Shown piece by piece: positions 1 through 8,729 of a stretch of DNA of 64,000 bases. Made by a program: the position numbers and the translations under genes. The DNA lies in assembly GCF_001888185.1 (NCBI RefSeq), contig NZ_CP016364.1:62001-126000 (forward strand), read 5' to 3'. The notes beneath the pieces were generated by a model. It saw only the letters and a list, made by a program, of their open reading frames with translations, did no database searches and was not told the DNA's origin. Position 1 is the first letter of the stretch; each line of letters starts with the position of its first letter. Origin of the DNA: Phaeobacter porticola. GTDB lineage: Bacteria; Pseudomonadota; Alphaproteobacteria; Rhodobacterales; Rhodobacteraceae.

Positions 1-63
1 CACACCAAGCGTGGCCAGCGCTTCGGGCGTGAGAAAGCCGCTATTCAGACTCCGGCGCGCCAT
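1..63 (-). CDS. Partial acyltransferase, probably hexapeptide-repeat family (N-terminus only)
   Basis: Only the first 21 codons lie in the window: an ATG at 63 reading leftwards, 18 bases after the stop of the DegT aminotransferase gene, so the two are probably cotranscribed. The peptide contains the segment FLTPEALATLGV. That resembles the short helix that precedes the left-handed beta helix in WbbJ-type sugar O-acetyltransferases, which often begin with a similar F-x-x-x-E-L-x-x-L-G stretch. No hexapeptide repeats are visible because the gene leaves the window. The family call is an inference from this short motif and from the aminotransferase neighbour; another surface-polysaccharide gene is possible. 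Confidence 0.4.
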   Translation of the reverse strand, partial: MARRSLNSGFLTPEALATLGV

Positions 64-81
64 GGCGATGAGACCTTGTGT

Positions 82-1191
82 TTAGACGCATTGCGTAATG
101 CACAGGCGTGTTTTCTCCATCAGATCGGATCGTTCCTCGGGCGTCAACCAGGACCGGACTGGCAGAACGATCACCCGCTCAGACAGGTTCTGCGCATTCT
201 CACAGGTGCCAACCCGCGCCATGCCACCGCAACGCCCAAGGCTCGGCTGATAGTAACGCCGGATTTCAACGCCCAATCCCTGCATCTTCTCAGAAAATTG
301 CAGAACGCGGCTCTCATCGGGCAAAAGGATAGGGAACACCTGCCATGGCGCTTTGGCAAGCTCGGTGTTGAAGATATGACACCCCGTGTCGCCCAACGCA
401 GTGATCCACTCGCGGGCCATGGCCTGCCGCAGCGCGACGCGCGCGCCCATATCTTCTGACACCGCCATGCCAATCGCAGCCATGACCTCTGACAGTTTGC
501 CGTTGATGCCCCAGCGCGGTGTGGCGTCATGGCCGGCGCCGGTATGGGTCTGTAGGCCGAAATTGATGGCCGAGCGGATGGCCCCGTCTAGGCCGGGGGC
601 TGCAAATATCGCGCCGCCTTCGCCAATGCCAAACGGTTTGGTTGCATGTAGCGAAAACACTTCGCTGACATGGTTGCCATAGGGCACCGGAGACAGCCCG
701 CGCCGGTCGACTCCCAATCCGGCGGCGTTGTCGATAATCAGTATGGCGCCTCGCTTGGCGCAAATCTCCGCATGGGTCGCGAAGTCGGTCTGGATCCCAT
801 AAGGGGCCAGAACGATGGCCGCTTTGGCTCCGGTTTCAATCAGGGCCTGCTGTAGACACTCTGGCGACACAACGCCATTGGTCGGGTCCACATCAATGAT
901 AACCGGCGTACAAGCCGCCCCCAGAATCGCGCAGGCCGTCGCCTGAAAGGTGAAGGCAGGGCACAAAACAGGCCCCGAAATACCATTTGCGATCAAACAG
1001 GCCGACAGGCCGGCAGTTGCGCTGGAGGTTGCGATAACGGTTTCGTCCGCATGGCCGTACAGCGCATGCAGCTTTTGCTCAAATCGTTTGGACGTCGGCC
1101 CAAAGTTGGTGTGCCAATTCGCAGCCGTTGCCTCCTCCGTATAAGGAAGCCATCTGTCTGCTGCGGGGATTTCTGGCCAAACTGATCTCAC
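82..1191 (-). CDS. DegT/DnrJ/EryC1/StrS-family PLP-dependent sugar aminotransferase
   Basis: A fold-type I PLP enzyme of 369 residues, the usual family length. Such enzymes transfer an amino group to a keto nucleotide-sugar during O-antigen or capsule synthesis. Visible features are the N-terminal YTNFGP-like segment (HTNFGP near residue 28), the cofactor region IIDNAAGLG (152-160) and the Schiff-base lysine in LHATKPFGIGEGG (K185). The start is a GTG with only a weak upstream AGGA; no better in-frame start is present. The partial acyltransferase follows directly, which fits N-acylation of the aminated sugar. Substrate cannot be told from sequence. The 163 bases upstream (1192-1354) hold no gene, only short weak hairpins, and presumably the promoter. 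Confidence 0.85.
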   Translation of the reverse strand: MRSVWPEIPAADRWLPYTEEATAANWHTNFGPTSKRFEQKLHALYGHADETVIATSSATAGLSACLIANGISGPVLCPAFTFQATACAILGAACTPVIIDVDPTNGVVSPECLQQALIETGAKAAIVLAPYGIQTDFATHAEICAKRGAILIIDNAAGLGVDRRGLSPVPYGNHVSEVFSLHATKPFGIGEGGAIFAAPGLDGAIRSAINFGLQTHTGAGHDATPRWGINGKLSEVMAAIGMAVSEDMGARVALRQAMAREWITALGDTGCHIFNTELAKAPWQVFPILLPDESRVLQFSEKMQGLGVEIRRYYQPSLGRCGGMARVGTCENAQNLSERVIVLPVRSWLTPEERSDLMEKTRLCITQCV

Positions 1192-1354
1192 GGTGGTCTG
1201 CGTCCTGATTCTCTGCGTGTTTCGCGCGGTCGCTGACGGTGGCGCTGGGCATGGCCAATCGTCGGGTGCCGCATTCCACTAGATTTCTAGTTGATCCCGA
1301 CGGGATGGCCTATAGCCAAAATTTGATCAGCCGTGGTGACGATCTCTGAACGGT

Positions 1355-2269
1355 CTACCGCAGTGGTAGATGGCCGAGATGATCTTCGCCGCGCTGACGA
1401 GCAAGTTTCATTTGTTTCTGGCGCTCGCGGAATCGGGCTTTGTCGGCGTCAGAGGTTTCGTCGATGCACAGATGGCAAGACACGCCCAGCTCATAGGCCG
1501 GATGCTTTTTGTCGTTTGGCAGGATCGGGCGACGGCAGCCATTGCACAGCTCATGCGGACCTTCCTGCAACCCGTGCCCAACCGATACCCGGCTGTCAAA
1601 GACAAAACACTCGCCGTTCCAAGTGCTGTTTTCCTGTGGCATTTCCTCAAGATAGCGCAGGATCCCCCCCTTGAGGTGATAGACGTCCTCAACCCCTTGG
1701 CCAATCAGGAAATTGGTGGATTTCTCGCAGCGGATGCCACCAGTGCAGAACATCGCAACCCGTTTGTTGTGAAACCGGTCTTTGTTCTGCTCCCACCAAG
1801 CGGGAAATTCGCGGAAACTCTCGGTCTTGGGGTCCACGGCACCCTCAAAGGTGCCGATGGCCACCTCGTAGCCGTTGCGGGTGTCGATCACCACAACATC
1901 CTCGGCGCGGATCAGGTCGTTCCAGTCTTCAGGATCCACGTAATGCCCGACATGGGCGCGCGGATCGATATTCGGCTGGCCCATGGTCACGATCTCTTTC
2001 TTCAGCCGCACCTTCATCTTGCCAAAGGGGGGCTTGTCGCTGGTGGCTTCCTTCCATTCAAGGTCGGCGCAACCGGGCAGGGCGCGGATATGGGCCAGTA
2101 CCGCGTCAATGCCAGCGCGGGGGCCGGCAATTGTGCCGTTGACACCTTCGTGGGCCAGCAGCAGCGACCCCTTGACCGCCTGCGCCTCGCAGAGCGTCAG
2201 CAACGCCGGTTTGATGGCAGCAGGATCGTCGAAACGGGTGAAGTGATAGAGAGCAGCAATCGTATACAT
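1355..2269 (-). CDS. trhO: tRNA uridine(34) hydroxylase / rhodanese-domain protein TrhO (YceA)
   Basis: The protein has 304 residues and the TrhO architecture: an N-terminal ferredoxin-like domain (about 1-95), a rhodanese domain (about 115-215) and a C-terminal cysteine-rich segment with CNGC and CHLC pairs. The rhodanese loop reads CTGGIRCEKS, with C175 as the catalytic position and C181 beside it; C-T/G-G-I-R-C-E is diagnostic. TrhO carries out the oxygen-dependent first step of 5-(carboxy)methoxyuridine formation at the wobble position of tRNAs. It diverges from pncA across 121 bases. A small hairpin (TCTACC/GGTAGA, 1354-1370) overlaps the stop codon and has no T-run, so it is only a weak terminator candidate. 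Confidence 0.93.
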   Translation of the reverse strand: MYTIAALYHFTRFDDPAAIKPALLTLCEAQAVKGSLLLAHEGVNGTIAGPRAGIDAVLAHIRALPGCADLEWKEATSDKPPFGKMKVRLKKEIVTMGQPNIDPRAHVGHYVDPEDWNDLIRAEDVVVIDTRNGYEVAIGTFEGAVDPKTESFREFPAWWEQNKDRFHNKRVAMFCTGGIRCEKSTNFLIGQGVEDVYHLKGGILRYLEEMPQENSTWNGECFVFDSRVSVGHGLQEGPHELCNGCRRPILPNDKKHPAYELGVSCHLCIDETSDADKARFRERQKQMKLARQRGEDHLGHLPLR

Positions 2270-2390
2270 GGCGCCGCTCTACACCAAGCAGGCAACGCCC
2301 TGCAAGGTCGTGGAATGCCGCAGTGGCGCAGCTTTGTTGACGGGTGGGATTGCGACGCGTACCCCTGTTACCAAAGATGCGGAGACCCTG

Positions 2391-2996
2391 ATGACCAAAG
2401 CTTTGATCGTGATTGACGTTCAGATGGATTTTTGCCCCGGTGGCGCTCTGGCGGTGCCGGGCGGGGATCAGGTTGTGGCCCCGATCAATGCGATGATGGC
2501 GCAATATGATGCGGTTCTGATGACCCAGGATTGGCATCCCGGCGACCACAGCTCCTTTGCCTCGCAACATCGCGATGCCGCCGAATATGATATGATCGAG
2601 ATGCCCTATGGCCCACAGGTTCTGTGGCCGGATCACTGTGTGATCGACAGTGCAGGCGCACAATTCCACCCGGATCTGCACCTGCGCGGGGACCTCATTT
2701 TGCGCAAAGGCTACCGCCGTGAGATCGACAGCTATTCGGCGTTTTTTGAAAATGACCAGACAACCACAACCGGATTGCACGGTTACCTGCGGGATCGCGG
2801 GATCACCGAATTGACGCTGGTTGGTCTGGCGACAGATTTCTGCGTGGCCTATTCGGCGCTGGATGCCGCGCGATTGGGATATGATGCGACGGTTGATCTG
2901 ACGGCCTGTCGGGCCATTGACCTTGACGGTTCGCTAGACGTCGCCCTGACCAACATGCAAAAGGCGGGTGTGCATTTGCTGGGCGGGCAGGGGTAA
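2391..2996 (+). CDS. pncA: Nicotinamidase PncA
   Basis: Hydrolyses nicotinamide to nicotinate and ammonia, the first step of NAD salvage through the Preiss-Handler route. The protein has 201 residues. The catalytic triad is visible as D9 (in VIDVQMDF), K106 (in ILRKGY) and C151 (in ATDFCVAYS). Metal ligands are D47 and H49 (in TQDWHPGDH) and H82 (in WPDHC). I chose the ATG at 2391 because GGAG at 2381 gives a good ribosome site and homology begins there; an open frame continues upstream but lacks family sequence. pncB, the next enzyme in the pathway, lies downstream beyond a hybrid kinase. Confidence 0.95.
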   Translation: MTKALIVIDVQMDFCPGGALAVPGGDQVVAPINAMMAQYDAVLMTQDWHPGDHSSFASQHRDAAEYDMIEMPYGPQVLWPDHCVIDSAGAQFHPDLHLRGDLILRKGYRREIDSYSAFFENDQTTTTGLHGYLRDRGITELTLVGLATDFCVAYSALDAARLGYDATVDLTACRAIDLDGSLDVALTNMQKAGVHLLGGQG

Positions 2997-3054
2997 GATG
3001 TTAAGAAATCGACGATAGACTGAGATTTATCGTTAGCAGGGACCGTGCAAGCCG

Positions 3055-5319
3055 ATGCCGCAGGCCGAAGCGCTCAACAATGGGCCTTTAGAAACCTATC
3101 ATAAGCGATACAGTCGCCGTGGGTTGCTCAACCGCTATGCGGATGGGCGGGCCCGGTTCTTTGTCTATCGGCAACTGACGATGCTTGGTCTTGCGGGCCT
3201 GATTGGCATGTTGTTGTCGCCGCTGGTTGGCTTGGCGGCCTTCGTGGTTGTGGTTCTTGGTGATCTTATCGACACCAGCTACCTCAGATATGTCACCCCT
3301 GTGCGAGACGGGGTCTCGGTCAGATGGGTGCTGGTGATCAGCACCTTCACAGCGGCCGTACAGGCGATATCCTTGGCCTTTCTAGCCTGCGCACCAAGCC
3401 TGTTCGCTGAGCCAGCAGATCACATGCATCAGGCCCACGCCACGCCGCTGTTCACTATGGGCATCCTGGTCGGCGCGGCGATCAATGCCACTGTGGTTCT
3501 CCCCTATCAGGTGTCTGCGGGCATTGTTCGGTTGATGATCTATGCGCTGACGCCATTGGCTGCCATTGTGGTCAGTTCCCTTGGGGAACACGGTGGCCAC
3601 ATTGGCGACGTCCAGATGTTCCAAATCGCTGGCCTGGCAGTGCTGTACCTCAGCGTTTTCTTCTTCGTCAGCTTTATTGCCGGTCGCTATCATCGCAGTC
3701 GCAAGAATACACTGGCAATGGCGCTCCAGCACAAGCAACTGGCACAGATCAATACCAAGCTGCAAGCTCAACAGCTGCAATCGCAACGCCTTGCGTTGGT
3801 TGCCGAAAATGCCAATGACAGTGTCTTTCTCATGGACAAGGACGGGCGCATCACTTGGGTGAACGACGCCTTCACGCGCATAACTGGATATGGTTACAAT
3901 GAGGCCATCGGTCAGTTTCCCGGCGATCTTCTGAACGCTGACAACACTGATATGGCGGTCGTGCGGGCGTTGGAACAGGGGCGTGCGACTGGAAAACCCT
4001 TCCGGCTTGAGATCTGCAATCGTCGCAAGGACGGGCAGCTGCTGTGGCTGGAGACCAATCAGGTTCCAATGCTGCGCGAGGACGGAACGGTGGAAACCAT
4101 CATTGCCGTGGAACGCGATGTGACGGCATCCAAACAATATGAACAGCAGCTGAAAGATGCCCGGATTGCCGCAGAGGAAGGCGCGCGGGTGAAATCGGAA
4201 TTCCTGGCCACCATGAGCCATGAGATCCGCACCCCGATGAATGGCGTCATTGGCATGGCGCAGATGCTGGAGCGCACCGATCTCAGCGAGGATCAAAAGC
4301 TTTACGCCGATACGATTCTCGGCTCAGCGCGCACATTGCTGTCGCTGATCAATGATATTCTGGACCTCTCTAAGATGGATGCTGACGAGGTCATCCTCAG
4401 CGAAGTCGATTTCGATCTGTCCGCTTGTTTCCACCAGACGTTGCAATTGTTTGAACCGCAAGCGCAGGAAAAAGGCATCACGCTGACTCTTGATGTCGCG
4501 CCTGATGTGCCACAGATGGTAAATGGGGATGACCGTCGTCTGCGCCAAATACTGCTGAACCTTGTTGGCAATGCGGTGAAGTTCACCGAAACCGGTGGCG
4601 TCCGCGTCGAACTTTCCACCGCTCGTGCGGGTGACCGGCTGCGATTGCGCTTTGCCGTCAGCGATACCGGAATTGGCATCGCGCATGACAAGCTGGACCA
4701 TGTTTTCGAACGGTTTTCACAGGCCGATGCGGCAATCACGCGGCGCTTTGGCGGAACTGGCCTTGGACTTACCATTTCGCGGTTGCTGTGTGAGGCAATG
4801 GGCGGCGAAATATCCGTGACCTCTGAATTGGGAAAAGGGGCCTGTTTCTCGGTGCATCTGCGGATGCAAGCGGCGCTTGGCACCGCCACACCTGAGGCGG
4901 CCGATAATGTGCGCTACGACGGGCGCTCGTTGCGGGGAATGCGTATTCTTGTGGCCGAGGACAACAAGATCAATCGCCTGCTGATGCAGAAGTACCTACA
5001 GGATGAACCGGTAGAGCTGGCTTTTGCCGTCGACGGTGCCGAAGCGATGGAAAAGACGCTGGATTTCGATCCGGATTTGATCTTGATGGATATGTCGATG
5101 CCGGTAATGAACGGGCTGGATGCCACCCGTAATATTCGCGATATGGATATCCGCCAACCGGTGATCGCCGCATTGACGGCCAACGCTTTTGATTCAGACC
5201 GCGAGGCCTGTTTGGCGGCCGGCATGGATGATTTCCTAAGCAAACCAGTCAACCGCGACGACCTGTTGATGGTGCTGCGCAAGCACAGCCAGCCCCCACG
5301 GGACTGCGCGGCGGTCTGA
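3055..5319 (+). CDS. Membrane-bound hybrid sensor histidine kinase (TM-PAS-HisKA-HATPase-REC)
   Basis: A 754-residue hybrid kinase. The first ~225 residues hold about five or six hydrophobic segments, followed by a short coiled linker and a PAS domain (about 250-360, with FTRITGYGYNEAIGQ). The HisKA box FLATMSHEIRTPMNG places the phosphorylated histidine at H389. The HATPase domain shows NLVGNAVKFTETG, DTGIGI and GGTGLGLTIS. A receiver follows (RILVAEDNKINR to the C-terminus) with phospho-acceptor D679 in LILMDMSMPVMNG. No Hpt domain or output regulator is encoded nearby, so phosphotransfer partners must be elsewhere. It sits between pncA and pncB on the same strand, 58 bases after pncA; a link to NAD metabolism is inference from position only. 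The ribosome site is weak. Confidence 0.92.
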   Translation: MPQAEALNNGPLETYHKRYSRRGLLNRYADGRARFFVYRQLTMLGLAGLIGMLLSPLVGLAAFVVVVLGDLIDTSYLRYVTPVRDGVSVRWVLVISTFTAAVQAISLAFLACAPSLFAEPADHMHQAHATPLFTMGILVGAAINATVVLPYQVSAGIVRLMIYALTPLAAIVVSSLGEHGGHIGDVQMFQIAGLAVLYLSVFFFVSFIAGRYHRSRKNTLAMALQHKQLAQINTKLQAQQLQSQRLALVAENANDSVFLMDKDGRITWVNDAFTRITGYGYNEAIGQFPGDLLNADNTDMAVVRALEQGRATGKPFRLEICNRRKDGQLLWLETNQVPMLREDGTVETIIAVERDVTASKQYEQQLKDARIAAEEGARVKSEFLATMSHEIRTPMNGVIGMAQMLERTDLSEDQKLYADTILGSARTLLSLINDILDLSKMDADEVILSEVDFDLSACFHQTLQLFEPQAQEKGITLTLDVAPDVPQMVNGDDRRLRQILLNLVGNAVKFTETGGVRVELSTARAGDRLRLRFAVSDTGIGIAHDKLDHVFERFSQADAAITRRFGGTGLGLTISRLLCEAMGGEISVTSELGKGACFSVHLRMQAALGTATPEAADNVRYDGRSLRGMRILVAEDNKINRLLMQKYLQDEPVELAFAVDGAEAMEKTLDFDPDLILMDMSMPVMNGLDATRNIRDMDIRQPVIAALTANAFDSDREACLAAGMDDFLSKPVNRDDLLMVLRKHSQPPRDCAAV

Positions 5320-5334
5320 TTTCCTTTGCCCCCG

Positions 5335-5346
5335 ACAGCCGGCTGT
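5335..5346. repeat. 12-bp perfect palindrome ahead of pncB
   Basis: ACAGCCGGCTGT is a perfect palindrome followed by TTTTA, in the 52-bp gap between the hybrid kinase and pncB. With no loop it cannot form a standard terminator hairpin unless the central pairs open. It could be a weak attenuator or an operator half-site pair. No known NAD-regulator box (NrtR, NiaR, NadQ) is recognisable. Confidence 0.3.
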
Positions 5347-5371
5347 TTTATCAACCATTGAAACACGATGG

Positions 5372-6673
5372 ATGAGGCCGCCTGTGGACATTGCAACCCG
5401 CGTCTATAACCACAAGTGGAAGATCGATCCGATCGTTCGGTCCCTGATCGACACGGATTTCTACAAACTGCTGATGTGCCAGTCGGTGTTTCGCAACCGT
5501 CGCGACACCGATGTGCGGTTTTCGCTGATCAACCGGTCCAAACATATCCCCCTGGCCGATCTGATTGACGAGGGTGAGCTGCGCGAGCAGTTGGATCACA
5601 TCCGTTCCCTGTCGCTGTCACGCGGCGAGAGTACCTGGCTGCGGGGCAACACCTTTTACGGCAAGCGTCAGATGTTCCGCTCTGATTTCATGGAGTGGTT
5701 CGAGGGGTTGCAGCTGCCGCCTTACCATCTGGAACGCAAGGGCGATCAATACGAACTGACGTTTGAGGGCAAATGGCCAGAGGTCATGCTCTGGGAAATC
5801 CCTGCTCTCTCTGTACTGATGGAGCTGCGCAGCCGGGCGGTGCTGGACCGTATGGGACGGTTCGAACTCCAGGTGCTCTACGCCCGCGCGATGACCCGCG
5901 TCTGGGAAAAGATTGAGCAGCTGCGTGATATCGACGGACTCAGCATTGCGGATTTCGGCACCCGCCGCCGTCATGGGTTTCTCTGGCAGGACTGGTGCGT
6001 ACAGGCCATGAGAGAGGGGCTGGGCAACAAGTTTACCGGCACCTCCAACTGCTTGATCGCCATGCGCCGCGAGGTCGAGGCCATCGGCACCAACGCGCAT
6101 GAATTGCCGATGGTCTATTCTGCCCTGGCCGCAGATGATGCGGCACTGGCCCGCGCGCCTTACGATGTTCTCTCGGATTGGCACGACGAACACGAAGGAA
6201 ACCTGCGCATCATTCTGCCCGACACCTACGGCACCGAAGGCTTCCTGAATGCCGCGCCGGATTGGTTGGCCGGTTGGACCGGTATCCGCATTGACAGTGG
6301 TGATCCTGCCACCGGCGCGGAAACTGCAATCCGCTGGTGGCAGAACCGGGGTGAGGATCCAAGAGACAAGCGGGTCATCTTTTCCGACGGTCTTGATGTC
6401 GAGAAGATCAAGCAACTTCACACGCAATTCTCCGGCCGGACCAAGGTCTCCTTTGGGTGGGGAACGCTGTTGACCAATGATTTCCGTGGGCTGGTGCCGG
6501 GGGACGCGCTGGCGCCTTTTTCACTGGTTTGCAAAGCGGTTTCGGCCAATGGCCGACCGACTGTGAAACTGTCGGACAACCCGGAAAAAGCGATGGGACC
6601 CAAGGACGAAATTGCGCGCTACAAGCGGGTGTTTGGTGTTGGCGAGCAGGACAGCCAGGCGGTAATCGTCTAG
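5372..6673 (+). CDS. pncB: Nicotinate phosphoribosyltransferase PncB
   Basis: Converts nicotinate and PRPP to nicotinate mononucleotide with ATP hydrolysis, directly following the PncA reaction. The 433-residue length is typical of bacterial NAPRTase. Family motifs include the N-terminal LIDTDFYKLLM, FGTRRRHG (195-202), GTSNCLIA (223-230), GTNAHE (239-244, whose H243 aligns with the autophosphorylated histidine) and IRIDSGD. Two starts are possible: ATG at 5372, which has no clear ribosome site, or an in-frame GTG at 5384 preceded by GAGG with six bases of spacing. The GTG gives an N-terminus VDIATRVYNHKWK that looks more like relatives, so it may be the true start. The 16-bp hairpin downstream probably ends transcription. 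Confidence 0.95.
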   Translation: MRPPVDIATRVYNHKWKIDPIVRSLIDTDFYKLLMCQSVFRNRRDTDVRFSLINRSKHIPLADLIDEGELREQLDHIRSLSLSRGESTWLRGNTFYGKRQMFRSDFMEWFEGLQLPPYHLERKGDQYELTFEGKWPEVMLWEIPALSVLMELRSRAVLDRMGRFELQVLYARAMTRVWEKIEQLRDIDGLSIADFGTRRRHGFLWQDWCVQAMREGLGNKFTGTSNCLIAMRREVEAIGTNAHELPMVYSALAADDAALARAPYDVLSDWHDEHEGNLRIILPDTYGTEGFLNAAPDWLAGWTGIRIDSGDPATGAETAIRWWQNRGEDPRDKRVIFSDGLDVEKIKQLHTQFSGRTKVSFGWGTLLTNDFRGLVPGDALAPFSLVCKAVSANGRPTVKLSDNPEKAMGPKDEIARYKRVFGVGEQDSQAVIV

Positions 6674-6734
6674 CAATACTTCGCCCATCTTGGGGTGACT
6701 TCGTGCAGTTTCCCAACAAGTTGCGGCAAAAGAT

Positions 6735-6770
6735 CTGCCCCATTGTTTCGCACGCGAAACAATGGGGCAG
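6735..6770. terminator. Bidirectional hairpin between convergent pncB and aldehyde dehydrogenase
   Basis: A perfect 16-bp inverted repeat (arms 6735-6750 and 6755-6770, arm sequence CTGCCCCATTGTTTCG) with a four-base CACG loop. It lies midway between two convergent genes. T-runs are poor: the minus direction continues ATCTTTTG, and the plus direction has none. It is unusually long and perfect for a terminator, so it may also act as an mRNA 3'-end stabiliser. Confidence 0.6.
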
Positions 6771-6805
6771 CCAGCCTGACCTACCGCGCCACACCTTCTG
6801 TATGC

Positions 6806-8263
6806 TTAGCCGTGATAGGCCGCGATGGTTTTCAACTGCGAAAACCCGTATAGCGCCTCGAATCCTTTTTCACGGCCATGGCCGGATTTTCCAGTGCCGC
6901 CGAACGGCAGCTCAACCCCACCGCCAGCACCGTAGTTGTTCACAAACACCTGCCCGGCACGCAACCGCTTGGCCAGCCGCATCTGACGCGCGCCATCACG
7001 GGTCCACAGCCCTGCGACCAAACCATAGTCCGTGCCATTGGCGATCGCGACGGCTTGATCTTCGCTGTCGAAAGGGATCAAAACCTGCACCGGGCCAAAG
7101 ATCTCTTCCTGCGCCAGAGGGTGATCAGGCGCAACATCGGCAAACAGGGTTGGGCACACATAGGCCCCGCGATCTGTCGCCTCTTCTGCCAGATAGCCCT
7201 GTGCGGCGATGGTCAGATCCTGACCTTTGGCCAGATACCCCTCGATGATCTCTTTTTGTCGCATAGAGATCAGCGGCCCCAACCGCATATCGGCCATTGC
7301 CGGTCCGACACTCAGCTGTTTGTAAGCCGCTGCCATGGCGTCGCGCACCTGATTGTAAACGCCCCGTTGTACCAGAATACGAGAGGCGGCAGAGCAGGTC
7401 TGCCCAGCATTCTGAATGCCTGAATTCACCAGAAACGGCAGTGCCGCCTGCAGATCCGCATCGTTAAACACCAACTGCGGGGATTTTCCACCCAGCTCCA
7501 ACGTCACCGGCACAACATTGCGGCCTGCCGCCTGCTGAACCAGGGCTCCCGTTGCAACGGATCCGGTGAAGGAAATATGATCAACACCCGGATGCCCAGC
7601 CAATGCCGCGCCTGCCTCGGCACCTATGCCGGGCACCACGTTCAACGCGCCTGCGGGCAATCCGGCCTCCACCGCGATCTGGGCAAAGGCGAGCGCGGTC
7701 AGGCAGGCTTCGTCGGCGGGTTTCAATACGCAGGCGTTGCCCATGGCCAAGGCCGCCCCGACAGAGCGGCCAATGATCTGCATTGGATAGTTCCAAGGCA
7801 CGATATGCCCCGTCACCCCATGCGGCTCGCGCAGGCTGTAGACTGTGTAGCCGGACTGATAAGGAATCGTTTCGCCATGCAGTTTATCCGCCGCGCCACC
7901 GTAGAATTCCAGATACCGCGCCAGCGCCACCGCATCGGCGCGCGCCTGAGTCAGCGGTTTGCCGACATCCATCGCCTCTAGCTGGGCAAGGGTGTCGCAG
8001 CGGGCCAGCACCAATTCGCCCATGCGGCTTAGCAATCGCCCGCGCTCCGTTGCCGTCATTGCGCCCCATGGCCCATCCAACGCAGTCCGGGCGGCTGTGA
8101 CGGCGGCGTCGATGTCTGCGGCATCGCCGCGCGCGATATTGCACAGGGCGCTGCCGTCAGAGGGATTCACCAGTGAAAGGGTCTGGCCCTTGGACGCTGG
8201 GCGCCACTCTTCCCCGATCAGGCAGAGCGCGGGATCAAACCAGAGCGGCGCGGCGTCAGTCAT
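6806..8263 (-). CDS. NAD(P)-dependent aldehyde dehydrogenase
   Basis: A 485-residue member of the ALDH superfamily, which oxidises an aldehyde to the acid using NAD(P). Catalytic residues are in place: N158 (PWNYP), K181 (VLKPAD), general base E256 (ELGGKSPQ) and nucleophile C290 (NAGQTCSAASR). The start at 8263 is chosen for GGAG eight bases upstream and because homology begins there. The gene overlaps the GNAT gene by eight bases and is the last gene of the peptide-type ABC operon, so it probably oxidises an aldehyde derived from the imported substrate. The betaine-, gamma-aminobutyraldehyde- and generic ALDH groups all look alike at this level; the substrate is unknown. Confidence 0.92.
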   Translation of the reverse strand: MTDAAPLWFDPALCLIGEEWRPASKGQTLSLVNPSDGSALCNIARGDAADIDAAVTAARTALDGPWGAMTATERGRLLSRMGELVLARCDTLAQLEAMDVGKPLTQARADAVALARYLEFYGGAADKLHGETIPYQSGYTVYSLREPHGVTGHIVPWNYPMQIIGRSVGAALAMGNACVLKPADEACLTALAFAQIAVEAGLPAGALNVVPGIGAEAGAALAGHPGVDHISFTGSVATGALVQQAAGRNVVPVTLELGGKSPQLVFNDADLQAALPFLVNSGIQNAGQTCSAASRILVQRGVYNQVRDAMAAAYKQLSVGPAMADMRLGPLISMRQKEIIEGYLAKGQDLTIAAQGYLAEEATDRGAYVCPTLFADVAPDHPLAQEEIFGPVQVLIPFDSEDQAVAIANGTDYGLVAGLWTRDGARQMRLAKRLRAGQVFVNNYGAGGGVELPFGGTGKSGHGREKGFEALYGFSQLKTIAAYHG

Positions 8264-8729
8264 TATGATCTCCTGCAATATGGAAGCTGTAACTCTTGAT
8301 CTGATGTTCGGTGAAGGGGGCCCCGTCGCGCAGCTGTTCCACCCCGCGCAACGCGCTGAGACAGGTGCCCCAAAAGGCAACCGCACTGGGGGATTGGCCC
8401 GATATTCCCATACGCCAGAAGCCGGGGAATTCCGCAAAGATCAGGCTGGCAGCGGCATGGCCATAGCCCTGCCTGCGGCTGGCCTGATCAATATAGAATT
8501 CGGACAATTCGCGCCGGTCATCGGGCAGGTTCAGCACAATGGCAAAGCCGATGCGGACATCATCCTGCCGGATCCAAAAGGCGGTGACATCCTTGCGATG
8601 CAGCATCCGCCCGGCGCGTTCGCTTGGATCAATGGCCAGGGCCGGGGCGATTTCGGAGTAGTAATTGGCCAATGCGGCGGCCAATCTGGCCCGTTCGCGG
8701 GGCAGGATCAGGGTCAGGCTGATACTCAT
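8256..8729 (-). CDS. GNAT-family N-acetyltransferase
   Basis: A 157-residue protein with the GNAT fold signature: an acceptor-side N-terminal half, strand beta-4 around RRELSEFYIDQASR (near 92-105) and the acetyl-CoA loop RRQGYGHAAASLIF, matching the R-x-x-G-x-G/A consensus. It would acetylate a small amine or peptide with acetyl-CoA. It is coupled on both sides: its start overlaps the ABC ATPase stop by four bases, and its end overlaps the aldehyde dehydrogenase start by eight. That places it firmly in the importer operon. Specificity cannot be told. Confidence 0.85.
   Translation of the reverse strand: MSISLTLILPRERARLAAALANYYSEIAPALAIDPSERAGRMLHRKDVTAFWIRQDDVRIGFAIVLNLPDDRRELSEFYIDQASRRQGYGHAAASLIFAEFPGFWRMGISGQSPSAVAFWGTCLSALRGVEQLRDGAPFTEHQIKSYSFHIAGDHND

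Noticed and set aside
1292-1306. ATCCC-GAC-GGGAT hairpin upstream of the DegT gene as a terminator of trhO
   Set aside because: Only five pairs and no T-run; within chance for GC-rich DNA.
1370-2416. Long open frame on the plus strand opposite trhO (348 codons)
   Set aside because: Exactly antisense to a clear TrhO gene; the amino-acid pattern has no family match and follows the GC-rich antisense frame expected in this genome.
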